Shown: positions 11,801 through 19,926, numbered from the stretch's first letter. The stretch: DNA of 64,000 bases from Lactiplantibacillus xiangfangensis (GCF_001438845.1 NZ_JQCL01000057.1:306911-370910), one strand, 5' to 3'. Numbers and translations are program-made. The notes: generated from the letters alone by a model not told the origin.

Positions 11801-14800
11801 TTGAGTGCGGACAATTTCGAGATTGTTGATACAAAGACAAACGCTGTTGTGACTGCTGATAAACTACAAGTTAACGGAAGTTACAAGGTGCGGTTGACAC
11901 AAAAGGCTCAGGATACTTTGAGCGATGCTAATAGCAACTACAAACTCAGCTTTGGTACAGATGCTGCTTTGACCGTAACCAAGCGGCCAATTACGGTGCA
12001 AATTAATAATGTCGAGACCACTTACGATGGTACAGCGCATGGCTCAAATGGCTTCAGCATTGCCAAGGACGATAAGCTAGTCGATGGCGACAACGATGAT
12101 GCGCTCAGTATTACTCTGAATCCAATTTCTGAAACTAATGTTGGGTCGTATACGATTACTGGGAAGAATGATTCAGCAAACTACGATGTAACCCTTAAAG
12201 ATGGAACGCTGAAGATTGATCAAAAGGCTGGTAACGTAGCCGTAACGGGGACTAGCGTAGTTTATGGTGATTCGTTGCCAAGCTTGTTGGTTTCGGTTAA
12301 TGGTGCGACGGCTAATAAACTTAGTGCGGACAGTTTCGAGATTGTCGATACCAAGACCAAATCTGTGGTAACTGCCAGTCAATTACAAGCTGGTGGTAGC
12401 TACACGGTACAGTTGACACAAAAAGCTCAGGATACTTTGAGCGATGCTAATGGCAACTACAACCTTAGTTTTGGCACAGATGTATTAACCGTAACTAAGC
12501 GGCCTGTCACAGTTCAAGTTTCCGACCAACAATCTTATGCAGGTGAAGCTAACCCGCAAAACGATGCGAAATTAACAAGTGGTGCGTTTAAGGATGGCGA
12601 AGGGGTAACTGACCTGAACTTAACTTACAGCGAACCAACCAATCCTGCTGTCGGAAGTTACACGATTGATGCAACTAACGGAAATGCTAATTATGATGTG
12701 AAGGTTCTTTCTGGTCAGTTAACAGTTTTAGGCAAGGAAAAAGATGCGGCTGGCACTACGACAATCACTGAAAAAGATTCAGCTGGCAACGTGGTCAAGA
12801 TTGATAAGCAGTGGCCAGATGGTAGCCACACGACGTACACTTATGATCCAGCGACAGATAAGCGGACTGTAAGTGAGCAAAAGGATGGCAAACCAGTTGG
12901 CGAACAGGAACTTAACCCTGCGCCAGCTAAGGTAACGCTGTCTGATGATACCAATACAAGCACGACCGTTACGCTTGATCCTGAAACCAAACAGCCAGTG
13001 TTTGAACACGACACGACGCAGACGGCTGGCGACACGACCACGACGAAAGACGCCGATGGTAATGTCGTTAAAGTAGTCAAGCAATGGCCAGACGGTAACC
13101 AAACGACTTACACTTACGATCCAATTAGTGGGAACCGGGCAGTGACGGAACAAAAGGATGGCAAGCCAGTCGATCAGCAGAAGATTACGTCTGATGATGC
13201 AAAGACAACCTTGTCAAGTGGTGATGACGTTAAAACTATCGTTGATACTGGGAAACCAGGGTCGCAACCAACGTTTGAACATGACACAACGCAGACGACG
13301 ACCGATGATGCTGGCAACGTTACTGCCACGACGAAAGACGATGCTGGCAACGTTATTGATGTCACCAAGCAGTGGACCGATGGAAGTACGACGAAGTACA
13401 CTTACGATCCAGCTACTGGTAAACAGAATGTGACGGAACAAAAGGATGGTAAGACAGTCGATCAAAAGACCATCATTCCCGATGCGCCGAAAGCAACCTT
13501 GTCGACCGGTAACGGTGTTGAAACCATTGTTAATGCGCCGAAACCAGGTGCGGAACCAACGTTTGATCATGAGACGACGCAGACAACGGGTGATACGACC
13601 ACGACGAAAGACGCCAACGGAAACGTTATCAAAGTAGTTAAGCAGTGGCCCGATGATAGTCAAACGACTTACACCTACGATCCAGCTAGTGGGGATCGGA
13701 CAGTGACGGAACAAAAGGATGGTAAGACAAACGCTCAGCCAATTGCAAAAGATACTAACAAAGCAACCGTATCTGCTGTAGATGGTGCTAAAACGATTGT
13801 TAATGCCGGACAACCAGGGTCACAGCCAACGTTTGAACATGACACAACGCAGACAACGAAAGATGATGCGGGTAACGTTACTGCTACAACGAAAGACGAT
13901 GCTGGCAACGTCATTGATGTCACGAAGCAGTGGAACGATGGGAGTACAACTAAGTACACTTACGATCCAGCTACTAAGACGCAGACGGTAACGGAACAAA
14001 AGGATGGTAAGACGGTCGATAATAAGACCATTACCCCTGATGATCCGACGGCAACGTTGAAGAGTGGTGATGGTGTTAAAACTATCGTTGACGCTACGGA
14101 ACCAGGTGCAGAACCAACGTTTGATCATGAGACGACGAAGACTGATGGTGATACGACCACGACGAAAGACGCCGATGGCAATGTCATTAAAGTAGTCAAG
14201 CAATGGCCAGACGATAGTCAAACGACTTACACTTACGATCCAACCACTGGTAACCGGACTGTGACGGAACAAAGAGACGGTAAGACCGTTGACCAGAAGA
14301 CATTTGGGACCGACCCTGCGAAGGAAACGTTGGCAAGTGGCGATGGCGTTAAAACTATCGTTAATGCTGGGCAACCAGGGTCACAGCCAACGTTTGAACA
14401 TGACACAACGCAGACAACGACCGACGATGCTGGTAACGTTACTGCTACAACGAAAGACGATGCTGGTAACGTTATTGATGTCACCAAGCAGTGGACCGAT
14501 GGGAGTGCAACGACGTACACCTATGATCCAGCTACTAAGACGCAGACGGTAACAGAACAAAAGGATGGTAAGACGGTCGATCAAAAGACCATTACCCCTG
14601 ATGCACCGAAAGCAACTTTGTCGACTGGTAACGGTGTTGAAACCATCGTTAATGCGCCGAAACCGGGTGCAGAACCAACGTTTGATCATGAGACGACAAA
14701 GACAACTGGTGATACGACCACGACGAAAGACGCCGATGGTAATGTCATCAAAGTAGTCAAGCAATGGCCAGACGATAGTCAAACGACCTACACTTACGAT

Positions 14801-16135
14801 CCAACGACTGGTAACCGAACAGTAACGGAGCAAAAAGACGGTAAGACCGTTGATCAGAAGACATTCGGGACCAATCCTGCGACGGAAACGTTAGCAAGTG
14901 GTGATGGCGTTAAAACCATCGTTAATGCTGGAAAACCGGGAGCAGAACCAACGTTTGAGCATGATACAACCAAGACCACGACTGATAAGGCTGGTAACAT
15001 TACGACCACGACGAAGGACGCTGGCGGCAATGTCATCGAGGTTACGAAGCAGTGGACCGATGGGAGTAAGACAATTTACACCTCTGATCCAACGACTGGT
15101 AAACAGACGGTGACTGAGCAAAAAGATGGTAAGACGGTCGATGAGAAGACCATTACACCTAATGCGAAAGCCACATTGGCAAGTGGTAATGGTGCTGAAA
15201 CCATCGTGACTGCTGGGGAACCAGGCACAGAACCAACGTTTGAACATGATGCAACCAAGACCACGACAGATAAGTCCGGTAACGTTACGACCACGACCAA
15301 AGACGCCAATGGGAATGTTATCAAGGTTACTGAGCAGTGGACTGATGGGAGTGTGACGACTTACACTTACGATCCAGTCACCGGTAAACGAGTGGTTACG
15401 GAACAAAGAGATGGTAAGGTAGTTGATCAACAAACCATTGATCCTGATGCGACGAAAGCCACATTATCGAGCGGTGTTGGTGTTGAAACGATTGTGAACG
15501 CTGGGCAACCAGGGTCACAACCAACGTTTGAACATGAGACCATCAAGACCACAACTGATAAGTCTGGTAACGTTACTGCAACGACAACGGATGCCAATGG
15601 CAATGCTGTTAAAGTAGCAAAGCAGTGGACCGATGGGAGTAAGACGATTTACACTTACGATCCAGCTACTGGTAAGCGAACTGTTACGGAACAAAGAGAC
15701 GGTAAGACGGTTGATCAACAAACGATCGATCCTAATGCCTCGCAAGCAACGTTAGTAGATGGTGCTGGTGGTAAAGTCATCGTCAACTTTGGTAAAGCTG
15801 GGGCAGAACCTTCCTTTACACGTCAACTTGCTGCTCAAACGGGTCGTCGCCAGGTAACGGTACAAAAAGCTGGTATCAACCAAGGCAAGCGTGCAAATAA
15901 GCAAGCGAAACCAGCGGATCAAGGTAAAAAGAATGTGCAGTCAGCAACTGCCAATGAAGTAGCGGGTGACGTTGCTGTAACTGGACGTGTGCGGTCGCAA
16001 CAAAAGGCGAAGTCCAATCAGAAGCAAACAGAATTACCACAAACGGGTCAAAAGAATGAGAATGTATTGGCCGAAATAGGGGTAGTCTTGTTAGCACTGT
16101 TGGCAGTACCATTTATTCGTCGGCGCTCACATTAA
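5855..16135 (+). CDS. Giant LPQTG-anchored surface adhesin with L-type lectin domain and MBG repeats
   Basis: A cell-wall protein of 3426 aa. I start it at TTG 5855, with AGGAG 9 nt upstream, because the product then begins with a long export signal (residues 1-53) containing YKGHTGWKIKTRLFGTLLVG, a KxYKxGKxW-like signal; the frame itself is open 72 nt further. Order of parts: Ser/Gln/Ala-rich linker (about 54-185); legume-type (L-type) lectin domain (about 209-485, with GADGVGIVFAPGD and FAFVYDDHHND); beta-rich spacer; Ala/Lys/Gln-rich helical stretch (about 759-882); MBG-type beta repeats (about 980-2290); eleven ~93-aa repeats carrying TYTYDPxTGxRTVTEQKDG (about 2294-3326); LPQTG near 3394, a hydrophobic segment and RRR. 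Likely role: sugar-binding adhesion or aggregation, inferred from the lectin domain. The ligand is unknown. A single gene with its own promoter and terminator. Confidence 0.9.
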   Translation: MKQKIANQSIKKNFILYKGHTGWKIKTRLFGTLLVGLSAMTIAESVGTVNAHAATEASPSEDASPAPAPKTTGTATLKGSNTDETPSSQESSSQESGSQAPASQESGSQASGSQVPASSQESGSQAPASQEPVSQAPTNKESGSQAPANKKSGSQASASEELTIQAPASRRLATRALAANLSIAPASMRIAPESFSLDSVATDTTNDAATYQTLTPGQTVEVGKTDGSGVTLSGSQVLDHFTNTVQNYSSATITPEVTAANTVTSPADANGVWQLTTNGKHPYIDPDHPQYPTTATGPQVAHVSFENDIDFEHNFTMTGALGIGTKALGGADGVGIVFAPGDPKHATEGKKGGNLGLGGLDNAFAFVYDDHHNDGTDDTKVVDPGSGAYFGWRSTDANGAIQNVTNSNDWKAANALSLNDRVVNPLNNFTMTYDAGTKLLSITIGGQEFTRTISDTSTGYSISIAASTGQDKNDYSAKIDSFTYTPKTASVNVTVADTTVGDTQVSTTTPVTANIGDTIYVFSTKAAAERAVAADSNLDPKLVTVIPASTTNNVYVIDGDKAATGNGAVHYINDDSSIADGAYYSYTVTGDASQALTVPISQAFTANVTPVDSVTGDPIPGMDPIQVNSVAGKSVVIQVPGYTPVTVKLDAPAAGETVVNEKVKINTGTTPSTATDVANPIEHYYTAAGETIDGTPVTANVTVGTNQSVTDALNATPIGEDGKPVTDGSTPAYTWSTVSNASATDSTDSTAPQDSKSILVPTKVTLDKWLQKAKDNQAKADDYQKKTQAVYDKFVGLTGITQEQKAAAQQLLDSVNDMYAQLSTDNATAKDALQAAEDATDPETIFEKGQAGYGALANMDDTMTTFQNDLDNLTATNDATVASLATFISWSRDYGQTLGFPDVTVGDGFGATLTQAQKDGFNNPDYYYYVNATDSDTHVTPKDAGTYYFKLTDDGRTYLKSLTTNTNAGLYTSAALTINPVDVTPTLTDSSLQYGGVAGILPLANINYHLGTVAGDDDPALKITQDDFEIDDANNNKVEINQLQVGGKYTIRYTNDAQATLKADKNYNFTFDKTSTATLTVTPREVLIVAANVKKTYGDTDPAALSLDNDSAKAALVNGDDVSSLGANLTRETGENAGSYKISGTATANKNYAVTVRDGKFTIAQKAITVKANNVSVDYDGTAHQVDQLGFTIPDGALVGTDTAADLDVTLTPSAETNAGTYTISGTSTAANYAVTVEDGTLTIAQKAATVTANAATVGYGDALPTLTVTNSDTGLKTTLDNTDFEIFDNKAKAVATGQLQAGGDYTIRLTQAAQDSLNTANPNYKLSFGTDVLTVNKKPITVQINNVDATYDGAAHGANGFSISKDDKLVDGDSDDALGVTLDPISETDAGTYTITGKTDSANYDVTVNDGTLTIAQKAATITADAATVGYGNALPTLTVTNSDTGLKTTLDNTDFEIFDNKANAVATGQLQAGGDYTIRLTQAAQGSLTKDNPNYKLSFGENKLTVTQRAITVHIEDGGKDYGVTTDPALTFTIPATTAAGQTNGTLVDPDTQDALGVTLTRENGNDAGSYNITGTASNDGNYKVSIENDGTFTIAPIAGTATVADTSVVYGDALSDDKVTVNGTDTSELSADNFEIVDTKTKSVVTADKLQVNGSYTVQLTQKAQDALSKANPNYTLSFAAGGLTVTKRPITVQVNNVTTTYDGKAHGANGFVVATDVSNNALVDGDSDNALGVTLNPISETDAGTYTITGKADSANYDVTLKDGALNITQADGNVVVTGTSVVYGDSLPSLLVSVHGAAAIEMSADNFEIVDTKTKSIVTADKLQVNGTYTVQLTKVAQNKLSKDNSNYKLSFGTDAALTVTKRPITVQINNVTTTYDGAVHGSNGFIVATDVPNNALVDGDSNGALSVTLNPISETNVGSYTISGKADSANYDVTLKDGALNITQADGNVAVTGTSVVYGDSLPSLSVSVNGAADSELSADNFEIVDTKTNAVVTADKLQVNGSYKVRLTQKAQDTLSDANSNYKLSFGTDAALTVTKRPITVQINNVETTYDGTAHGSNGFSIAKDDKLVDGDNDDALSITLNPISETNVGSYTITGKNDSANYDVTLKDGTLKIDQKAGNVAVTGTSVVYGDSLPSLLVSVNGATANKLSADSFEIVDTKTKSVVTASQLQAGGSYTVQLTQKAQDTLSDANGNYNLSFGTDVLTVTKRPVTVQVSDQQSYAGEANPQNDAKLTSGAFKDGEGVTDLNLTYSEPTNPAVGSYTIDATNGNANYDVKVLSGQLTVLGKEKDAAGTTTITEKDSAGNVVKIDKQWPDGSHTTYTYDPATDKRTVSEQKDGKPVGEQELNPAPAKVTLSDDTNTSTTVTLDPETKQPVFEHDTTQTAGDTTTTKDADGNVVKVVKQWPDGNQTTYTYDPISGNRAVTEQKDGKPVDQQKITSDDAKTTLSSGDDVKTIVDTGKPGSQPTFEHDTTQTTTDDAGNVTATTKDDAGNVIDVTKQWTDGSTTKYTYDPATGKQNVTEQKDGKTVDQKTIIPDAPKATLSTGNGVETIVNAPKPGAEPTFDHETTQTTGDTTTTKDANGNVIKVVKQWPDDSQTTYTYDPASGDRTVTEQKDGKTNAQPIAKDTNKATVSAVDGAKTIVNAGQPGSQPTFEHDTTQTTKDDAGNVTATTKDDAGNVIDVTKQWNDGSTTKYTYDPATKTQTVTEQKDGKTVDNKTITPDDPTATLKSGDGVKTIVDATEPGAEPTFDHETTKTDGDTTTTKDADGNVIKVVKQWPDDSQTTYTYDPTTGNRTVTEQRDGKTVDQKTFGTDPAKETLASGDGVKTIVNAGQPGSQPTFEHDTTQTTTDDAGNVTATTKDDAGNVIDVTKQWTDGSATTYTYDPATKTQTVTEQKDGKTVDQKTITPDAPKATLSTGNGVETIVNAPKPGAEPTFDHETTKTTGDTTTTKDADGNVIKVVKQWPDDSQTTYTYDPTTGNRTVTEQKDGKTVDQKTFGTNPATETLASGDGVKTIVNAGKPGAEPTFEHDTTKTTTDKAGNITTTTKDAGGNVIEVTKQWTDGSKTIYTSDPTTGKQTVTEQKDGKTVDEKTITPNAKATLASGNGAETIVTAGEPGTEPTFEHDATKTTTDKSGNVTTTTKDANGNVIKVTEQWTDGSVTTYTYDPVTGKRVVTEQRDGKVVDQQTIDPDATKATLSSGVGVETIVNAGQPGSQPTFEHETIKTTTDKSGNVTATTTDANGNAVKVAKQWTDGSKTIYTYDPATGKRTVTEQRDGKTVDQQTIDPNASQATLVDGAGGKVIVNFGKAGAEPSFTRQLAAQTGRRQVTVQKAGINQGKRANKQAKPADQGKKNVQSATANEVAGDVAVTGRVRSQQKAKSNQKQTELPQTGQKNENVLAEIGVVLLALLAVPFIRRRSH
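6111..6330 (+). repeat. Ser/Gln/Ala low-complexity repeats in the surface protein
   Basis: Short degenerate units encoding SQESGSQAPASQ-like segments, repeated about ten times between the signal peptide and the lectin domain. Typical of a flexible stalk; such tracts expand and contract by slippage. Confidence 0.8.
8800..12510 (+). repeat. MBG-type domain tandem repeats, period about 520-528 bp
   Basis: About seven double units of ~173-176 aa. Each has a half ending SYTVQLTQKAQ..NYKLSFGTD and a half beginning RPITVQINNV..TYDG and ending SANYDVTLKDG. The block starting near 11200 recurs at 11728 (528 bp later) and 12247 (519 bp later) with high nucleotide identity, showing recent duplication. 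Central copies are most alike and the first copies most diverged. Confidence 0.85.
12735..15830 (+). repeat. Eleven ~93-aa C-terminal repeats, partly as alternating pairs
   Basis: Each unit has GNVIKVVKQWPDGS, TYTYDPxTG, VTEQKDGK and KTIVNAGQPGSQPTFEHD. Units 2 to 8 alternate between a form opening GDTTTTKDADGNV and one opening DDAGNVTATTKDDAGNV, so the array grew by duplicating pairs. Units 9 to 11 share a third opening, DK(A/S)GN. Confidence 0.85.
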
Positions 16136-16209
16136 TTCGATTCATTAAAGGTTTTAGATAGATCCAAAAACCGTCCTGAGATTAAGGGCGGCTTTTGGGG
16201 TTCTACGAT

Positions 16210-16248
16210 AAAGCGCATCTTGTTAATCAGGATGCGCTTTTCTTATAC
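16210..16248 (+). terminator. Terminator of the giant surface protein gene
   Basis: AAAGCGCATC, an 11-nt loop, GATGCGCTTT, then a T-rich run. A weaker GC-rich hairpin without a T run lies just upstream (about 16166-16198). Confidence 0.85.
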
Positions 16249-16305
16249 TGAATTTTAAGGAAGTTGTTTTTAATAATAAATATTTAAAACGATAATAAAA
16301 AACTA

Positions 16306-16334
16306 TTGACTTTGATTGGCGAGTAGTTTAGATT
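16306..16334 (+). promoter_or_regulatory. serS promoter
   Basis: TTGACT, 17-bp spacer, TAGATT, placed just upstream of the T-box leader. Confidence 0.8.
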
Positions 16335-16341
16335 AGAAGGC

Positions 16342-16590
16342 GTAATGAAAGCGCAACCATAATGGCTAGTAAACGAACGGCTTATTTAGAGAGCTAACGG
16401 TTAGTGGAAGTTAGTTAAGCTGGTTGGTTGAATCCACCATTTAGCGCTTGGTTTCGAAATAAGAAACCACGGTGAGGCGTTATACTCATTAGAGAATGCC
16501 GATGCATTAAATTGGGTGGTACCACGTTGATAATCAACGTCCCATAGTCTTAGTAACTAATTAAGACTATGGGACGTTTTACTTTTTTTA
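16342..16590 (+). promoter_or_regulatory. T-box riboswitch (serine specific) controlling serS
   Basis: A ~250-nt leader with the canonical T-box element TGGGTGGTACCACG at 16513-16526. It is followed by a 17-bp perfect terminator hairpin (arms 16536-16552 and 16562-16578) and a T-rich tail. In the Stem I region GAATCCACC fits a specifier loop with TCC (Ser) at 16433-16435, agreeing with the downstream gene. Uncharged tRNA-Ser is expected to stabilise the antiterminator and switch serS on. Confidence 0.95.
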
Positions 16591-16602
16591 GGAGGTTTTA
16601 TT

Positions 16603-17874
16603 ATGTTAAATCCCAAATATATTCGTAACAATCCAGAACTGGTCAAGACTAAGTTACAAACGCGGAAGGTTGATCCCGCTGAAGTTGAAGAATACTTACA
16701 GTTAGATCGTCAAAACCGCGATGCGATTACCAAGGTCGAGGGGCTTAAACGTGAAAAGAATCAATTGACTCAGCAAGTTAGCCAAAGTGATCCTAAAACG
16801 GAAGCAGGACAAGCCCTGATTCAACAAATTAAAACCATTAACGGGGACATTAAGAGTACCGAAGCGGCCCAAACGGAAGTTAGTGAGCGCTTGAATTATT
16901 TGGCGATTCGCTTCCCGAACTTACCAGCCGATGACGTTCCCGTTGGCCCTGATGAAGATAGCAACGTTGAACAACGCAAGCATGGCGACATTCCCACTTT
17001 TGACTTCCAACCTAAAGCCCACTGGGAATTAGGTGAAAGCTTGGGCATTCTCGATTTTGATCGGGCGGCTAAAGTTTCTGGGGCACGCTTTGTTTATTAT
17101 AAGGATGCCGGGGCGTTGCTAGAACGGGCCGTTTACAGCTTCATGCTTGACCTGCATACCCAGAAGCAGGGCTACCACGAAATTATTCCGCCATACTTGG
17201 TCAACGCGCAGACGATGTACGGAACGGGACAATTTCCTAAGTTCAAGGAAGACGTCTACACGGTTGAATCTTCGGGGATGACGTTGATTCCAACGGCGGA
17301 AGTTCCATTGACGAACTACTACGCCAATGAAATTTTAAGTGAGAATCAATTACCAACTTACTTCACCGCGATGACGCCGTGCTACCGCTCAGAAGCGGGG
17401 AGTGCTGGTCGGGATACGCGGGGCTTGATCCGGATGCACCAGTTCCACAAAGTTGAAATGGTGAAGTACTGTAAGCCGGAAGACTCATACGCAGAATTGG
17501 AAAAATTGACGGATAATGCGGAAGAAGTCTTACGTGAACTGGGCTTGGCCTACCACGTGATTGAGCTATCAACGGGTGATACGGGTTTCTCATCAGCTAA
17601 AACGTATGACGTTGAAGTGTGGATGCCAGAACAGGGTGTTTACCGTGAGATCAGCTCGTGTTCAAATTGCTTGGACTTCCAAGCACGACGGGCCATGATT
17701 CGTTACCGTAAAGCGGATGGCACGGTTGACTATGTCCACACCTTGAATGGCTCAGGCTTAGCCGTTGGTCGGACGGTTGCTGCGATATTGGAAAATTTCC
17801 AACAAGCGGATGGCTCGGTTAAAATCCCGGCAGTACTCCAACCTTACATGCATGGCATGACTGAAATAAAATAA
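16603..17874 (+). CDS. serS: Seryl-tRNA synthetase
   Basis: Class II synthetase that charges tRNA-Ser; 423 aa, the normal length. The N-terminal coiled-coil tRNA-binding arm spans about residues 25-105 ([15 protein letters not shown]...). The core has motif 2 ([27 protein letters not shown]) and motif 3 ([18 protein letters not shown]), plus [20 protein letters not shown] lies before the ATG. The gene is transcribed alone behind a Ser T-box. The downstream operon also concerns serine (catabolism), a thematic neighbour rather than part of the same transcript, given the intervening terminator-like hairpins. Confidence 0.98.
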   Translation: MLNPKYIRNNPELVKTKLQTRKVDPAEVEEYLQLDRQNRDAITKVEGLKREKNQLTQQVSQSDPKTEAGQALIQQIKTINGDIKSTEAAQTEVSERLNYLAIRFPNLPADDVPVGPDEDSNVEQRKHGDIPTFDFQPKAHWELGESLGILDFDRAAKVSGARFVYYKDAGALLERAVYSFMLDLHTQKQGYHEIIPPYLVNAQTMYGTGQFPKFKEDVYTVESSGMTLIPTAEVPLTNYYANEILSENQLPTYFTAMTPCYRSEAGSAGRDTRGLIRMHQFHKVEMVKYCKPEDSYAELEKLTDNAEEVLRELGLAYHVIELSTGDTGFSSAKTYDVEVWMPEQGVYREISSCSNCLDFQARRAMIRYRKADGTVDYVHTLNGSGLAVGRTVAAILENFQQADGSVKIPAVLQPYMHGMTEIK

Positions 17875-17878
17875 AATT

Positions 17879-17996
17879 ATTATGAGAATAAATTATTATT
17901 CTCATAATTAACATAACTAATAAATCCATTTATATCAATAGATTGACGTTTAGATAAATTATCATTTTAATCTAAATGCCAATCTATTTTAATTTG
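17879..17996 (+). terminator. Two terminator-like hairpins after serS
   Basis: The first is ATTATGAGAATAA with its exact complement (17879-17908). The second has 18-bp arms with two mismatches (17938-17955 and 17970-17987) followed by TTTTAATTT. Both are AT-rich, so efficiency is uncertain. Confidence 0.6.
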
Positions 17997-18075
17997 TGCA
18001 ATTAATTTATTAGGGCTTGCAATTGAATTCACACGCGAAAATTCTCTATTGATGATAATCTTTTATCGTAAATGA

Positions 18076-18150
18076 AAGGGCTTCCAAAGATGAGAAAGTG
18101 ATGCAGCTCACAATCCGGATATTGCGAATTTCATCTTTGAGACGACCCTT
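18076..18150 (+). other. Structured leader upstream of the serine catabolic operon
   Basis: Outer stem AAGGG (18076-18080) with CCCTT (18146-18150), then after an internal loop CAAAGATGA (18085-18093) with TCATCTTTG (18131-18139). Inside sit GTGA-TCAC (18098-18111) and AAT-ATT small hairpins. AGGAGG follows within about 15-20 nt. This could be a riboswitch-like or protein-binding leader; it matches no class I know. The rest of the 300-bp gap holds no clear promoter. Confidence 0.45.
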
Positions 18151-18177
18151 ACGGAAAAAGTTAGGAGGAAATTAATC

Positions 18178-19236
18178 ATGCAGATAATTTTGGGCGTACT
18201 AGTATTACTTAGTGTGATTGCGGTGATGACACTGTTCACCTTTAAAGCACCGCAAGGCCAAAAAGCAGTTAGTGCACTTTCGGGGGCTGCTTGCGCAACA
18301 TTTTTACCACAAGCATTTTTAAGTTATGCCATTGGGGGCGTATTCCATATTGATTTTATTAAACAAATTGGGGACACCATGGGATCGTTAGGCGGATTGG
18401 CTGCAGGGGCGTTAGTCCCATTAGCCTTTGGGATCAATCCAGTATTTGCAGTTTTATTGGGGGTTTCCTTACTTAAAGTTAAATTGTTACCAGCATTTAT
18501 TGCCGCTTACATTGTGTCATTCTTAATTAAAGAAATTCAGAAGCGGGTTACGGATGGTTTAGACCTTATTATTATCGTGTTAGTCGGCCCCGTCTTAGTT
18601 AATTTCATCGCAGGGTTAATTTCACCCGTAGTTTTAATGATTTTGAACACGATTGGTGGGACAATTGTGACAGCTACTAAGGGGAACCCATACGTTATGG
18701 GCGCGGTCTTAGGTGCAATTATTCCATTAGTCGGGATGACGCCATTATCATCAATGGTTTTGACCAGTTTGATTGGGTTGACCGGCGTGCCAATGGCAAT
18801 CGGAGCGCTCGGTTGTACTGGAAACTCCTTCCTGAACTTTAGCTTCTTCCGGAAGTTGAAATTCGGTGACAACTCCACGACTTTAGCGGTGGCAATTGAA
18901 CCGTTAACACAAATAGATATTATTGCAGCTAATCCAGTCCCAATCTTTGCTACCAACGCGGTGGCCGGGGCCATCAACGGAATCATCGTAACGGCCTTTG
19001 GATTGGTTATTAATGTGACCGGGATGGCGACCCCTTGGGCAGGCTTAATTGTCACCTTTGGGATGAATCCAGTTATGAAAGTTTTACTTGCGGTAGTCTT
19101 AATCTTTATTAACAGTACGATTTGGGCTTACGTTGGTGCCTGGGTATTTAAGAACTTCAAGATTCACACGGTTTCTGAAATTCGGGCTGACGATCAAACG
19201 GATGACTATCAAGCTGGTGTCGAAGCGAAAGCTTAA
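18178..19236 (+). CDS. EIIC-like multi-pass permease (PTS_EIIC_2 family) of the serine dehydratase operon
   Basis: A 352-aa integral membrane protein, about nine to ten hydrophobic segments, of the family annotated as PTS_EIIC_2. No EIIA or EIIB gene or fused domain is present nearby, so phosphotransferase-coupled sugar transport is doubtful. It begins an apparent operon, 36 bp ahead of sdaAB, with sdaAA following. By context it may move serine or a related amino acid or its product across the membrane; that is inference only. Gly/Pro-rich loops such as IIPLVGMTPLSSM and ALGCTGNSFLNFSFF (around residues 180-225) are conserved-looking and could line the substrate site. AGGAGG lies before the ATG. 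Confidence 0.75.
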   Translation: MQIILGVLVLLSVIAVMTLFTFKAPQGQKAVSALSGAACATFLPQAFLSYAIGGVFHIDFIKQIGDTMGSLGGLAAGALVPLAFGINPVFAVLLGVSLLKVKLLPAFIAAYIVSFLIKEIQKRVTDGLDLIIIVLVGPVLVNFIAGLISPVVLMILNTIGGTIVTATKGNPYVMGAVLGAIIPLVGMTPLSSMVLTSLIGLTGVPMAIGALGCTGNSFLNFSFFRKLKFGDNSTTLAVAIEPLTQIDIIAANPVPIFATNAVAGAINGIIVTAFGLVINVTGMATPWAGLIVTFGMNPVMKVLLAVVLIFINSTIWAYVGAWVFKNFKIHTVSEIRADDQTDDYQAGVEAKA

Positions 19237-19272
19237 GCATCACGGTGATGATTTAGTAGGAGGATGACGACG

Positions 19273-19926
19273 ATGACGGTTAACTATAAAAGTGTATTTG
19301 ATATCATTGGTCCGATTATGATTGGACCATCTAGCTCACATACGGCTGGCGCCTGTGCGATTGGCCGCGCTGCCAACAGTATTTTTAAGGATAAGCCAAT
19401 GGATATTGTTATTCATTATTACGAATCCTTTGCTCAGACGCATAAGGGGCACGGAACGGATTACGCCATTATCAGCGGTATCTTAGGTTTCGACCCGGAT
19501 GACAGTCGGGTGCCATACGCGATTGGGTTGGCACGGGACCAAGGCATTAACATCACGTTCATCGAAGAACCTGGTGATAGTCCAATCAATCATCCTAACA
19601 CCGCAATTATCGATTTGAAGAATGAGCATAAACAAGTGTCAGTCTCCGGTTGCTCCATCGGTGGTGGGACAATTGAAATTCGCGAGATTCATATGGATGG
19701 GTTTGACATTAAACCAAAGGGGCCACTTCCAATCCTGTTAGTTCAGGGGGGCGAAGATGACCATCAAAACGTCACTAAGCAATTAGCAGATTTAACTAAA
19801 GTGAATGCGCATCAACGTTATCAAACGACCAAGGGGAATATGTACGAATACGATTTGGATCGGCGTTTGAAACATGATGAGATTGAAAAGATGGCCAAAG
19901 ATTATTCCAAGTTAGTTTACTTATAG
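19273..19926 (+). CDS. sdaAB: L-serine dehydratase, iron-sulfur dependent, beta subunit
   Basis: Together with the alpha subunit it deaminates L-serine to pyruvate and ammonia. The N terminus KSVFDIIGPIMIGPSSSHTAGA is the signature of the beta/regulatory chain. The C-terminal part (about 145-217) looks like the ACT-type region but is short. Two in-frame ATGs exist (19264, 19273); AGGAGG at 19258-19263 abuts the first and is 9 nt from the second, so I choose 19273 (217 aa). It sits between the EIIC-like permease and sdaAA (13-bp gap). In this two-gene form the protein matches the split enzyme of Gram-positives. Confidence 0.93.
   Translation: MTVNYKSVFDIIGPIMIGPSSSHTAGACAIGRAANSIFKDKPMDIVIHYYESFAQTHKGHGTDYAIISGILGFDPDDSRVPYAIGLARDQGINITFIEEPGDSPINHPNTAIIDLKNEHKQVSVSGCSIGGGTIEIREIHMDGFDIKPKGPLPILLVQGGEDDHQNVTKQLADLTKVNAHQRYQTTKGNMYEYDLDRRLKHDEIEKMAKDYSKLVYL

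Noticed and set aside
12779-15433. Long open minus-strand frames (up to 199 codons) across 12.8-15.4 kb
   Set aside because: Antisense shadows of the repeated surface protein; they recur with the repeat period and have no ribosome sites or plausible domains.
12735-15830. Regularly spaced repeats considered as a CRISPR array
   Set aside because: The unit is ~280 bp, repeats are translated in one frame and there are no unique spacers.
16344-16358. ATGAAAGCGCAACCA as a cre (CcpA) site
   Set aside because: It fits only the most degenerate consensus and lies in Stem I of the serS T-box, whose structure explains it better.
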